64,000 nt of DNA, from positions 1 to 64,000 of the forward strand of contig JAAERL010001005.1 of assembly GCA_024230435.1 (NCBI GenBank), in the 5' to 3' direction. Below, piece after piece: positions 16,506 through 24,987 of the stretch (position 1 is its first letter; each line of letters opens with the position of its first letter). A model generated the notes under the pieces. It was not told the DNA's origin and searched no databases. It saw only the letters and a program-made list of their open reading frames with translations. The DNA comes from Desulfobacteraceae bacterium (GTDB taxonomy: Bacteria; Desulfobacterota; Desulfobacteria; Desulfobacterales; Desulfosarcinaceae). The translations under genes and the position numbers were made by a program.

Positions 16506-17498
16506 ATCATTGTAAGAACCCCTCTGCGAATCAGCTTTGTGGGCGGCGGCTCTGACTTGAAAACGTTTTATGAGCATCACCACGGAGAGGTGGTTTGCAG
16601 CGCCATTGACAAATTTGTATACGCCATCGTCAAAGAACGCTTTGATGATATGATTTATATTAATTACTCAAAAAAAGAGACCATTAAAAGCGTGGATGAC
16701 ATTCAGCATGACCTGGTGCGCGAGGCCATGCGTGTTACCGGAGTCGAAAAAGGCGTTGAGATTACGACCCTTGCGGACATCCCCTCCAGCGGATCGGGAT
16801 TGGGAAGTTCCAGCTCCATCACAGTGGCCTTGCTTCATGCGCTGCATACGTATCAAAACACCCTGGTGACCGCCGAGCAGCTTGCCCGGCAAGCATGTCA
16901 GATTGAAATCGAAAGGTTAGGCAAACCCATTGGCCGGCAAGATCAATATGCCGCTGCTTACGGTGGTGTGAACCGCCTGGTTTTCAAAGCCGGTGATGAA
17001 ACACTGCGTATGCCCGTTTCAATGTCAAACTTCGAACAACGGAAATTTTCGTCTTCCCTGCTGCTCTATTTTACAGGTATTACACGCAGCGCAGATGATA
17101 TTCTAAGCCGTCAACACAAGAACCTTGTAACCGGGGAAAAACGCGCGATTATGAAACAGATGGCAGCCTTGGTTGAACCGTTTACAAAAGCAATGACCAT
17201 GGGCGATATATCCGCATGCGGACGGTTGCTGGATGAAAATTGGCGGTTAAAACAACAGATGGCCAAAGGCATATCAAACGAGACCATTGATCGTATGTAT
17301 GCCCGGGCAAAAGCGGCAGGCGCCCTGGCCGGAAAAATCAGCGGCGCCGGAGGCGGTGGTTTTTTACTCTTGATTGCGGCCCGTGAAAACCAGAACCGTA
17401 TATTCGAGCGTATGCAATCTTTCCGTGAACTGCCTTTTATGATAGAAAATAGCGGAAGCAAGGTCATCTTTGACTATCGGAGCTACTCCAGCAAATAA
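16503..17498 (+). CDS. GHMP sugar kinase (D-glycero-alpha-D-manno-heptose 7-phosphate kinase-like)
   Basis: A 331-residue kinase of the GHMP superfamily, closest in form to HddA, which makes heptose 1,7-bisphosphate for GDP-heptose. N-terminal RTPLRISFVGGGSDL is the sugar-binding start of this group. The glycine/serine-rich ATP loop SSGSGLGSSSS lies near residues 94-104, and SGAGGGGF near the end is motif 3. Start chosen at the ATG at 16503; a longer reading into the leader repeat is unlikely because the same leader carries an in-frame stop ahead of the epimerase gene. With gmhA nearby, a heptose pathway for LPS or surface sugar is likely. Confidence 0.88.
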   Translation: MIIVRTPLRISFVGGGSDLKTFYEHHHGEVVCSAIDKFVYAIVKERFDDMIYINYSKKETIKSVDDIQHDLVREAMRVTGVEKGVEITTLADIPSSGSGLGSSSSITVALLHALHTYQNTLVTAEQLARQACQIEIERLGKPIGRQDQYAAAYGGVNRLVFKAGDETLRMPVSMSNFEQRKFSSSLLLYFTGITRSADDILSRQHKNLVTGEKRAIMKQMAALVEPFTKAMTMGDISACGRLLDENWRLKQQMAKGISNETIDRMYARAKAAGALAGKISGAGGGGFLLLIAARENQNRIFERMQSFRELPFMIENSGSKVIFDYRSYSSK

Positions 17499-17507
17499 GG
17501 TATGGGC

Positions 17508-17575
17508 CGTAAAAGATTCCAAAATGCCACTTTTTCGCTAAATTTTCTATTTTCCAAACAAGCTCTAAAGCCGCC
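17508..17575 (+). repeat. Family 2 repeat, fragment
   Basis: Shares CACTTTTTCGCTAAATTTTC and the following CCAAACAAGCTC segment with the long family 2 copies at 48797 and 62736. Only the right-hand part of the element is recognisable. Confidence 0.6.
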
Positions 17576-17665
17576 GCTAACATTGCCGGGGCAGACTCGG
17601 ACCCGCGAAAGCGCTGAAATTGAACATAAATTCATTGCAGCGGGTATTTTGGCTTTTTGCCCATT

Positions 17666-17763
17666 GTTGCACCATGCCAATGGGTACAACTATTTACAGG
17701 AGAAAGGAGACGGTGTTTGCTCTCCGGTAAAAATGCCGGAGTCTGCCCGGTGAATATTTGATG
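17666..17763 (+). promoter_or_regulatory. Two-hairpin leader repeat, copy 2 (epimerase)
   Basis: Hairpin 1 (17666-17690), AAAGGAGACGG, then hairpin 2 CTCCGG/CCGGAG (17722-17741) with an 8-nt loop, ending in AATATTTGATGA at the start codon. A possible short reading GTG TTT GCT CTC CGG TAA follows the purine tract. Similarity to copy 3 extends upstream to about 17594 (CCCGCGAAAGCG...ATTGCAG...GTATTT). Confidence 0.7.
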
Positions 17764-18894
17764 AACATCCTTATTACCGGTGGAGCCGGATTTATCGGAT
17801 CGCATACCGCCGACGCCCTTATTTCAAAAGGACATAAGGTGCGCCTTTTGGATAATCTGCAAAAAACCGTACACCCTAAAGGCAAGCCTGACTACCTTGA
17901 TCCGGAGGCGGAATTTATCGAAGGCGATGTGCGCGACAAAGAAACCCTTCGCAAAGCGCTTGAAGGAATTGAGGCGGTTTACCATTTGGCGGCCTATCAA
18001 GATTATCTAACTGATTTTTCAACTTTTTTTCATATCAATGCAGTGTCCACGGCTTTGCTGTATGAAATTCTCGTGGCCGAACCACAGCGATTCAACGTTT
18101 CTAAGGTTATTGTGGCCGCCAGCCAAGCCGTTATGGGGGAAGGAAGATATCGCTGCAACCATTGCGCAAAATCAGAAACGGATTTTATTTATCCTCAGAT
18201 ACGGCTCGAGGAACAATTGGCCAAGGGAATGTGGGAGCACCTTTGCCCCAACTGCGGATTGGAATTAAATTGGCTTGCCAGCGATGAATCCGTGATTTGC
18301 CCTTGCAATCAATATGCGCTTTCCAAACACAGCCAAGAGCAGATTGCCATCCAATTGGGCCGGCGCTACCGCATACCATCGGTGGTTATGCGCTATTCAA
18401 TCGTGCAGGGACCGCGTCAGTCGTTTTATAACGCTTATTCGGGAGCGATGCGGATTTTTGCATTATCCCTTTTTTTCAATCACGCTCCCACGATCTATGA
18501 AGACGGTTGCCAGATAAGAGACTTTATCAATATCAAGGATGTAGTGGGCGCCAACCTCTGTGTTTTGGAAAACCGGCAAGCCGATTACCAGGTTTTTAAC
18601 GTTGGCGGCACAAAAGCGTGGAAAGTATCCCGGTTTTATGAAACCATGCAAACTATCGTTGGCAAATTTATTGAACCCGTTTCCGGTGGTTTTTATCGCT
18701 ATGGGGATACCAGGCATATTTTTTCAGATACCGGAAAACTGGAAGCACTGGGCTGGTCAGCTCGGCGATCTGTTCAAGACAGCATCAAAGATTATTGGGA
18801 TTACCTGACCAATCATCAGGACAAGGCGGACATATTGGATTATGCCCGCAAGCAGATGCGCAAGTTAAACGTTATCCGGGAAGCAAAAAAATAA
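17761..18894 (+). CDS. NAD-dependent sugar epimerase/dehydratase with Cys4 zinc-ribbon insert
   Basis: A 377-residue extended short-chain dehydrogenase. The Rossmann motif GGAGFIG is at residues 7-13 and the catalytic YALSK (Tyr185, Lys189) is intact. Between them an insert carries CNHC (132/135) and CPNC (162/165), probably binding zinc. The same arrangement is known to me from proteins annotated as dTDP-L-rhamnose 4-epimerases, and GPRQSFYNAYSGAMRIF resembles that group. The start ATG is fixed by the end of the leader repeat, since the upstream in-frame codons contain a TAA. It probably makes a nucleotide sugar for LPS or exopolysaccharide, together with the flanking GHMP kinase and isomerase. 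Confidence 0.85.
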   Translation: MNILITGGAGFIGSHTADALISKGHKVRLLDNLQKTVHPKGKPDYLDPEAEFIEGDVRDKETLRKALEGIEAVYHLAAYQDYLTDFSTFFHINAVSTALLYEILVAEPQRFNVSKVIVAASQAVMGEGRYRCNHCAKSETDFIYPQIRLEEQLAKGMWEHLCPNCGLELNWLASDESVICPCNQYALSKHSQEQIAIQLGRRYRIPSVVMRYSIVQGPRQSFYNAYSGAMRIFALSLFFNHAPTIYEDGCQIRDFINIKDVVGANLCVLENRQADYQVFNVGGTKAWKVSRFYETMQTIVGKFIEPVSGGFYRYGDTRHIFSDTGKLEALGWSARRSVQDSIKDYWDYLTNHQDKADILDYARKQMRKLNVIREAKK

Positions 18895-19099
18895 AATACA
18901 CAATATAGGCATTGACTTTAGGCGCTATTTCGGGTCTATTTCGCCACCGGTTTTTTCATACACCGGGCGGAGATAAAAATGGGAATACATTTCACGGATG
19001 GATCCCAAAACTCGTGAAAGTTGCAAATCAGCTAACGGGTGATTTGCATTTTCCACGAACCTGAGCAATGATCCATCAGAAGCAGAAAAGGAACTCGGG

Positions 19100-19690
19100 A
19101 TGGATATTCGCAATTTTGCACAAGACTACTTAAGCCGTCTCAAATCGCTAATCGGCAGATTGGATTTGAATGCTTATGAAAGTGTTGTTAAAGAAATACT
19201 TGAGGCTTATCACAGACAGGCCCGTATTTTCGTCATGGGAAACGGTGGAAGCGGATCAACCGCCTCCCATCTGGCGTGCGACATAAATAAAGGGTGTTGC
19301 CTGGATCTTGAAAAAAAATTCAAAATGATGTGCCTCAACGATAACATACCAACCATGCTGGCGCTGGCGAACGATATCTCTTACGGCGCGGTTTTCGATG
19401 AGCAATTGAAAAACTTTTTCCAGCCTGGGGATGTGGTTATCGGAATATCAGGTAGCGGCAATTCGGAAAATGTTTTGCGTGCAATTGGCTACGCGGCCGG
19501 ACACGATGGCGTGACCATCGGATGGTGCGGATTTGACGGTGGCGAGCTTGCCAAAATGGCCGATATTGCCCTGATCGTGGATAGCCACGATATGCAACAG
19601 GTTGAGGACACTCACGTTATCGTGGCCCATATGCTCATGCAAACCGTACATCGCGCCTTACATGGCGCTGCTGCGGCTTGCACAACTTAA
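19100..19690 (+). CDS. gmhA: Sedoheptulose-7-phosphate isomerase (SIS domain)
   Basis: A 196-residue SIS-fold isomerase. FVMGNGGSGSTASHLACD near residues 44-61 is the GmhA substrate loop, GISGSGNSENVL (around 116-127) the second phosphate-binding loop, and QQVEDTHVIVAHML carries the Glu and His used in catalysis. It makes D-glycero-D-manno-heptose 7-phosphate, the substrate of the upstream GHMP kinase, so the two genes belong to one heptose pathway. GGAA precedes the ATG at good distance. The family also includes phosphoheptose isomerases used for capsule or S-layer heptose. Confidence 0.88.
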   Translation: MDIRNFAQDYLSRLKSLIGRLDLNAYESVVKEILEAYHRQARIFVMGNGGSGSTASHLACDINKGCCLDLEKKFKMMCLNDNIPTMLALANDISYGAVFDEQLKNFFQPGDVVIGISGSGNSENVLRAIGYAAGHDGVTIGWCGFDGGELAKMADIALIVDSHDMQQVEDTHVIVAHMLMQTVHRALHGAAAACTT

Positions 19691-19722
19691 TCCTGGTTCA
19701 AAAATTATCAACATAAGTGATT

Positions 19723-20247
19723 ATGAACGAAATTAAATTAATACCTGCCTGGTATGTGCTTCATACCAAAAGCAGATTTGAAAATGTCGTCAATGAAGGG
19801 CTTTTAAAAAAAAATATTGAAGTGTTTCTGCCCAAATTAACGGTCCCGAGCCGCCGTAAAGACCGTAAAAAAATGATCCGTGTTCCACTTTTTCCGGGCT
19901 ATCTATTTGTAAAAACGAACTTAATGCCGGATCATCATTTAGAGATTCTCAAAACCGTTGGGGCCGTTAAACTGGTAGGCAATACAACGGGACCTGTTCC
20001 CGTACCGGATGATACCATTGAATCGTTAAATATTATGGTTGTCACAAATCAGCCCATTATGACAGGTTACGATTTCAGCAAGGGTGACCGTGTTATGGTC
20101 GTAAAGGGTCCGTTTGCCGGTGTTTCAGGAGTTTTTGATCATTTCCGGGGCCAAGGCCGCATTATGGTTTATATCGAAGCCTTAGGACAGTTTGCAGCTG
20201 TTGAAGTAAATGTCTATGATGTTGAACGAATTCCGGATACCGTATAA
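19723..20247 (+). CDS. NusG-like (RfaH/UpxY-type) transcription antiterminator
   Basis: About 174 residues. The N-terminal NGN domain (residues 5-105; AWYVLHTKSRFENVVNEGL, then FLPKLTVPSRR and PLFPGYLFVK) binds RNA polymerase, and the C-terminal KOW domain reads KGDRVMVVKGPFAGVSGVF. The position beside sugar-synthesis genes and the divergence from housekeeping NusG point to a specialised paralog that lets RNA polymerase read through long polysaccharide operons. I start it at the ATG at 19723 rather than the GTG two codons upstream. The target operon may be the one it sits in. Confidence 0.88.
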   Translation: MNEIKLIPAWYVLHTKSRFENVVNEGLLKKNIEVFLPKLTVPSRRKDRKKMIRVPLFPGYLFVKTNLMPDHHLEILKTVGAVKLVGNTTGPVPVPDDTIESLNIMVVTNQPIMTGYDFSKGDRVMVVKGPFAGVSGVFDHFRGQGRIMVYIEALGQFAAVEVNVYDVERIPDTV

Positions 20248-20310
20248 TTGCGCGTATGGGCAAATAAGGGGCCATAAATTTCGGTTTTATACGTAAATCG
20301 ACTTAACTAC

Positions 20311-20340
20311 TTGACTTTGCATTAAGTTTAGTTCTATAGA
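20311..20340 (+). promoter_or_regulatory. Sigma-70-like promoter of the HU-like gene
   Basis: TTGACT and TATAGA are separated by 18 nt, about 45 nt before the start codon at 20386. An AAGGAG ribosome site lies between the promoter and the ATG. Confidence 0.55.
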
Positions 20341-20385
20341 GCATTTTTTCAAAAGAAATCTCAGCTGAATAGACAAGGAGAATCT

Positions 20386-20661
20386 ATGAACAAACTCGAG
20401 CTCATTTCTGCCCTAAAAAACAGTGCTGAAATATCAAAATCCGAAGCCGCTGCGGTAGTGCAACTCTTTTTCGACAGTATAGCCGACTCTATGGTTCAGG
20501 GAGAACGAATAGAAATCAGGGGGTTATGCAGTTTTTATGTAAAAGAATACAAAAGCTATGTTGGCCGAAATCCTAAAACCGGCGATAAAGTGATAATTGA
20601 ACCCAAAAGGCTTCCTTTTTTTAAATCTGGAAAAGAACTAAAAGAACGTGTTGATCTTTAA
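20386..20661 (+). CDS. HU/IHF-family DNA-binding protein
   Basis: A 91-residue nucleoid protein. The helical N-terminus (MNKLELISALKNSAEISKSEA) and the arm region GRNPKTGDKVIIEPKRLPFFKSGKEL, with the Pro-containing DNA-intercalating arm tip, are those of the HU/IHF family. The sequence could be HU-like or an IHF subunit; I cannot assign which. It has a clear promoter and ribosome site, suggesting independent expression before holB. Confidence 0.92.
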   Translation: MNKLELISALKNSAEISKSEAAAVVQLFFDSIADSMVQGERIEIRGLCSFYVKEYKSYVGRNPKTGDKVIIEPKRLPFFKSGKELKERVDL

Positions 20662-20686
20662 AACGGCGTCCGCGCTATTCTAAATT

Positions 20687-21808
20687 TTGCCGGACACCAC
20701 CAGGCATCAAGGGGCGCGGCCCCTCAGAGCAACGGAACGTATCATTTTGCTTGGATTCAAATCTATTATAGGGCAAGCGTTTCCCAAACGGTTATTGCAC
20801 GCCTACCTGAAAACCGGGGCAATCCCCCACGCCTTAATGTTCACAGGCATGGAGGGCATAGGCAAATGCATGACCGCCAAAGCATTCGCAATGGCCCTAA
20901 AATGCATACAAAATATTGAAAAAACAAAACGCGCAGGTTCCGTGCCGGGTCCGCAGCACGATGCCTGCGGCCAATGCCGGACCTGCCGCCAAATTCAGGC
21001 TGATACACACCCGGATGTTCTAACGATTGAACCCATAGGCGCCTTTTTGAGAATTGATCAAGTGCGCCGGATGTTAAGCGCCTTAGCCCTGAAGCCGTTT
21101 CAACCCGGCCACCGCGCCGTTATCATCACCAAGGCGCATATGATGAACAAAGAAGCTGCCAATGCCCTATTGAAAATACTTGAAGAACCACCAGACAATA
21201 CGGTTCTGATTTTGACGGCGCTTCAAAAATCAGATCTTTTACCAACGATAAGCTCCCGGTGCAGACAGATCCGGTTCAGCCCTTTGTCTCACACCGAGCT
21301 TTTCAACTTGCTCATAAAACAAGAAAACATTGACCCTGACCAAGCAAATCTGCTTGCCGGACTTTCCGGCGGAAGCCTTACAAAAGCGCTTGATTTGCAC
21401 CGTTCAGGCTGGCAACAGCAAAGAGACTGGTTAATCCGGTCGGCGGGACTTGTTGCGCCCCAACAATTGAACAATCGCCCTTTAGCGCTTACGTTGACTT
21501 TTGCAGGACAACTGGCCAACCAAAAAGACCTTGCTCCCGGACGCTTAGAAATACTAAGCACCTGGATAAGGGATATGAGTATCGTACGGCTCGATTCAAA
21601 TAAAGTGACAAATCGGGACTGTATCGGCCAATTGGAATCGGCAAGCGGTCAATTAAGCGGCCGGCAAATTTGCCGATTATGGGATGTTGTTGTAAAAGCA
21701 CAGAAAGATATTGCGGCCAACGCCAACTTGAGATTGACTTTAGATGTCATGGCGTTAAAAATGGTATCGGCGGTAAGCTCAAGGCAGATGCCAACTACCC
21801 CGGCCTAA
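20687..21808 (+). CDS. holB: DNA polymerase III subunit delta'
   Basis: Up to 373 residues; a clamp-loader subunit. IIGQAFPKRLLHAYLKTGAIPHALMF is the family start, split here by no gap. The P-loop-like GMEGIGKC has Cys in place of the final Ser/Thr, as often in non-ATPase delta'. A zinc module CGQCRTC lies near residue 85, HPDVLTIEP follows, and NALLKILEEPPDNT and SRCRQIRF (sensor region) are intact. The start is unsure: TTG at 20687 gives an unconvincing 20-residue leader, and a TTG at 20747 would begin close to the conserved GFKSIIGQ. ricT and metG follow, with a leader repeat between. Confidence 0.85.
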   Translation: MPDTTRHQGARPLRATERIILLGFKSIIGQAFPKRLLHAYLKTGAIPHALMFTGMEGIGKCMTAKAFAMALKCIQNIEKTKRAGSVPGPQHDACGQCRTCRQIQADTHPDVLTIEPIGAFLRIDQVRRMLSALALKPFQPGHRAVIITKAHMMNKEAANALLKILEEPPDNTVLILTALQKSDLLPTISSRCRQIRFSPLSHTELFNLLIKQENIDPDQANLLAGLSGGSLTKALDLHRSGWQQQRDWLIRSAGLVAPQQLNNRPLALTLTFAGQLANQKDLAPGRLEILSTWIRDMSIVRLDSNKVTNRDCIGQLESASGQLSGRQICRLWDVVVKAQKDIAANANLRLTLDVMALKMVSAVSSRQMPTTPA

Positions 21809-22107
21809 AGGGCGAAGCTTGCAAGAGAGCAAGCTTTTTGTGTTGACTAAGCGTGACTGGGCTGCGTTACAGCACAAACTGACAGCCTTGGGCTGATTTA
21901 CCAGCTCCAGGCTCTGGGGCAAGCAGTTAAAAAAGGTTAAAGGGCTGCTTGCGCAATAACGGTATATTGGCATCTTCCAAGACCTTTAACCCGCGAAAGC
22001 GGAGAAATTAAAGACAGCTTCAATGCAATGAGTATTTGGGGTTTTACCCAACTGGCTAAAACCCCGGACAGGAACAGCACAAAATATTAGCAGCAAGTTT
22101 TGCCATT

Positions 22108-22205
22108 GTTGCATCATGCCAATGGCCACAACTATCAACAAAAAAAAGGAGACGGTGTTTGCTCTACAGCATAAATGTCTGAGTCTGCCCACCGAATATT
22201 TGATG
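22108..22205 (+). promoter_or_regulatory. Two-hairpin leader repeat, copy 3 (ricT)
   Basis: Hairpin 1 (22108-22132), AAAGGAGACGG and a diverged hairpin 2: here CTCTACA faces TGTCTGAG, so the stem survives with changed bases and a small internal loop. The block ends at AATATTTGATGA with the ricT start. Upstream similarity to copy 2 begins near 21988. Before that, 21955-21996 carries a piece of the family 3 end (TATTGGCATCTTCCAAGACC). Confidence 0.68.
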
Positions 22206-23021
22206 AAAAAGATCGTTGGTATCCGGTTTAAAGCCGGCGGGAAAATATATGATTTTGACTGTGGCGCATTTGTACTGTCCGCGGGTGATTCCGTAATTGT
22301 GGAAACGGAAAAAGGCTTGGGGTTTGGAAAAGTGGCAGTGCCGCCGCATTTGCCGGAAAAATCGGATCAGGCTGACGATCAAGAGCCTGAAAAAGTACTG
22401 AAAAAGGTTTTCCGCAAAGCAACTGAGAATGATATTCTCCAGCGCGATAAAAATAAGACTCTTGAAAAGGAAGCTCACTCATATTGCTTAAAATGCATCC
22501 ATGAATTGAGCTTGGAGATGAACCTTTTTACCGTAGAATCCACCTTCGATACCAGCCGCCTGACCTTTTTCTTTACAGCTGACGGGCGTGTGGATTTTCG
22601 TCAATTGGTAAAAATGCTGGTAAAACGATTCCGTCTCAAAATAGAAATGCGCCAGGTGGGCATCCGTAACCAGGCCAAAATGTGCGGAGGATTGGGCCGT
22701 TGCGGAAGAGAGTTCTGCTGTTCAACGTTTATGGAAAAATTTGATCCCGTATCCATACGAATGGCCAAAGATCAAGGGCTTTCTCTGAATCCAACCAAAA
22801 TTTCGGGCCAATGCGGCCGTCTGATGTGCTGCCTGACGTTTGAAAATAAAGTATATCTTGAACTAAAAGCTGAATTCCCTCCCATGGGTAAAACCGTAAA
22901 AACCAAGGAATTTTCAGGTAAAGTAATTCGCTACAATTTCCTTCATCGTAAAGTCGTCTTACGAACCCAGGAAAACCAGGAAGTGGAAGTCAGCATCGAT
23001 GATCTTGGCAATGCCGGATGA
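22203..23021 (+). CDS. ricT: PSP1-domain protein RicT (YaaT)
   Basis: A 272-residue cytoplasmic protein with the PSP1 domain. The cysteine-rich signature is complete: MCGGLGRCGREFCCSTFMEK near residue 160 and GQCGRLMCCLTFE near 205. In Bacillus the Ric complex binds Fe-S clusters and assists RNase Y in mRNA processing; the role in this host is inferred only. The holB-ricT-metG order is a familiar bacterial arrangement. Start at the ATG at 22203, at the end of the leader repeat. The TGA stop overlaps the region of the metG ribosome site (GAGGAG). Confidence 0.9.
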   Translation: MKKIVGIRFKAGGKIYDFDCGAFVLSAGDSVIVETEKGLGFGKVAVPPHLPEKSDQADDQEPEKVLKKVFRKATENDILQRDKNKTLEKEAHSYCLKCIHELSLEMNLFTVESTFDTSRLTFFFTADGRVDFRQLVKMLVKRFRLKIEMRQVGIRNQAKMCGGLGRCGREFCCSTFMEKFDPVSIRMAKDQGLSLNPTKISGQCGRLMCCLTFENKVYLELKAEFPPMGKTVKTKEFSGKVIRYNFLHRKVVLRTQENQEVEVSIDDLGNAG

Positions 23022-23032
23022 GGAGAACTTAC

Positions 23033-24961
23033 ATGACGACCCCGTTTTATATAACAACACCAATTTATTATGTAAACGCTCGCCCGCACCTGGGTCACGC
23101 TTACACTACAATTTGCGCCGATGTTATCCACCGGTATCATTGCATGATCAGTGATACCAACTTTTTTTTGACAGGCACCGATGAGCATGGCGATAAAATC
23201 ATGCGGGCGGCCAAAGCGGAGAACACAACGCCCCGGGCTTATGTTGATAAAATCAGCTCACTGTTTCGTGAGTTATGGCCCCAGTTAAATATCTCCAACG
23301 ATCATTTTATACGCACCACGGACCCGGATCACATCGAAGTAGTAAAGATGGTCTTGCAAAAAATATACGACCAGGGAGATATCTACTTTAGTGAATATGA
23401 AGGCAAATACTGCTTCGGTTGCGAACGTTTCTACACTGAACGAGAGCTGGTTGACGGCAAATGCCCGGATCATGAAACCGAACCGGAAACCATCAAAGAG
23501 TCCAATTATTTTTTTAAAATGAGCCGCTACCAGCAATGGCTGATCGATCATATCAAAGAGCATCCAACTTTTATCAGACCTGAACGTTACAAAAACGAAA
23601 TTCTTTCCTTTTTACGCGAACCGCTGGATGACCTGTGCATTTCACGCCCAAAATCAAGAATCAATTGGGGTATTACCTTGCCTTTCGACAAGGATTACGT
23701 CACCTATGTCTGGTTCGATGCCTTGCTCAACTATATTTCCGCCCTGGGCTACCCTGACAGCGAAAAATTTAACACTTTCTGGCCTGTTGCCCAGCATATT
23801 ACAGCAAAGGACATTCTCAAACCCCACGGTATTTTTTGGCCTATCATGCTCAAAGCTGCGGGCTTGCCCGTTTACAAACACCTCAACGTTCATGGCTATT
23901 GGAATGTGGATAAAAGCAAAATGTCAAAAAGCCTTGGCAATGTGGTTGAACCGTTGCAATTGAAAAATGTTTATGGCTTGGATGCATTCCGTTTTTTCCT
24001 GATGCGCGACATGGTTTTCGGTCTTGACTCCAGCTTTAATGAACAAGCCCTGGTTCAACGCATCAATGCCGACCTTGCCAATGACTTAGGCAACCTGTTT
24101 TCACGTGTTATCACCATGGTTCACAAATATTGCAAAGGAATTGTTCCTTCAATTGATACTTCTATTGAAAAGGAGCTGTCCCTTGGCCTGAAAGATAAAG
24201 CGGCGGAGGCCATAAGCAAATACCAGCAGGCCATGGGAGATTTCGCTTTTCATAAAGCTTTGACCGCCATATGGAATTTAATCAGCCAACTCAACAAGTA
24301 TGTTGATGTTACAGCGCCTTGGGTACTGGCAAAAAACAAATCAAGCCGCGGGCAATTGGATGTTGTGCTTTACAATCTTTTGGAAGGCCTGCGTGTCATC
24401 GCAGCACTGATCTATCCCGTAATGCCGGATACCGCAGCGAAAATGCATAAACACCTGGGGCTCGATCCGCGTGAACCATTTTATAAAATGCATACCGTTA
24501 AGGCATGGAAAAACCTTCCATCCGGTATTGCTTTGCCCAAAACCGTCACCTTGTTTCCCAGGGTGCAAATGAAAGAAACCAACACTTCACCGGCAGAAAA
24601 GGACGAGAATAAAACATTGAACCCCGCGCTTAAACCTGAAATCAGTATCGAAGACTTTGCCCGCATCGATTTACGCGTAGCGAAGATAATTAAGGCCGAG
24701 GCGATTGCCCGGGCCAAAAAACTTTTAAAACTTCATGTAGATATCGGAGAGGTTGAACCTCGCATCATAGTTGCTGGCATTGCCGGCTCCTATACTCCTG
24801 AACAGTTAACGGGCAGACAAGTTATCATTGTGGCCAATCTGAAATCGGCCAAACTCATGGGCGTACTTTCCAAGGGTATGATGCTTGCCGCCGGCAACGG
24901 TGAAAAATCCGTAACGTTGACCCTGGATGAAACCTTACCGCCTGGGACACAGGTTCGATAA
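23033..24961 (+). CDS. metG: Methionyl-tRNA synthetase
   Basis: A 642-residue class I aminoacyl-tRNA synthetase that charges tRNA-Met. PIYYVNARPHLGHAYTT includes the HIGH-type motif, and KMSKSLGN is intact near residue 300. A single zinc knuckle (YCFGCERF ... CPDH) is present in the connective domain. The anticodon-binding helices run from about 390 to 500. The C-terminus (about 535-642, EDFARIDLRVAKI...LMGVLSKGMMLAA) is an EMAP/Arc1p-like tRNA-binding dimerisation domain. Start chosen at the ATG at 23033, 12 nt after GAGGAG. Confidence 0.97.
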   Translation: MTTPFYITTPIYYVNARPHLGHAYTTICADVIHRYHCMISDTNFFLTGTDEHGDKIMRAAKAENTTPRAYVDKISSLFRELWPQLNISNDHFIRTTDPDHIEVVKMVLQKIYDQGDIYFSEYEGKYCFGCERFYTERELVDGKCPDHETEPETIKESNYFFKMSRYQQWLIDHIKEHPTFIRPERYKNEILSFLREPLDDLCISRPKSRINWGITLPFDKDYVTYVWFDALLNYISALGYPDSEKFNTFWPVAQHITAKDILKPHGIFWPIMLKAAGLPVYKHLNVHGYWNVDKSKMSKSLGNVVEPLQLKNVYGLDAFRFFLMRDMVFGLDSSFNEQALVQRINADLANDLGNLFSRVITMVHKYCKGIVPSIDTSIEKELSLGLKDKAAEAISKYQQAMGDFAFHKALTAIWNLISQLNKYVDVTAPWVLAKNKSSRGQLDVVLYNLLEGLRVIAALIYPVMPDTAAKMHKHLGLDPREPFYKMHTVKAWKNLPSGIALPKTVTLFPRVQMKETNTSPAEKDENKTLNPALKPEISIEDFARIDLRVAKIIKAEAIARAKKLLKLHVDIGEVEPRIIVAGIAGSYTPEQLTGRQVIIVANLKSAKLMGVLSKGMMLAAGNGEKSVTLTLDETLPPGTQVR

Positions 24962-24987
24962 CAATTAACTCAAATCAATCGAATCAT

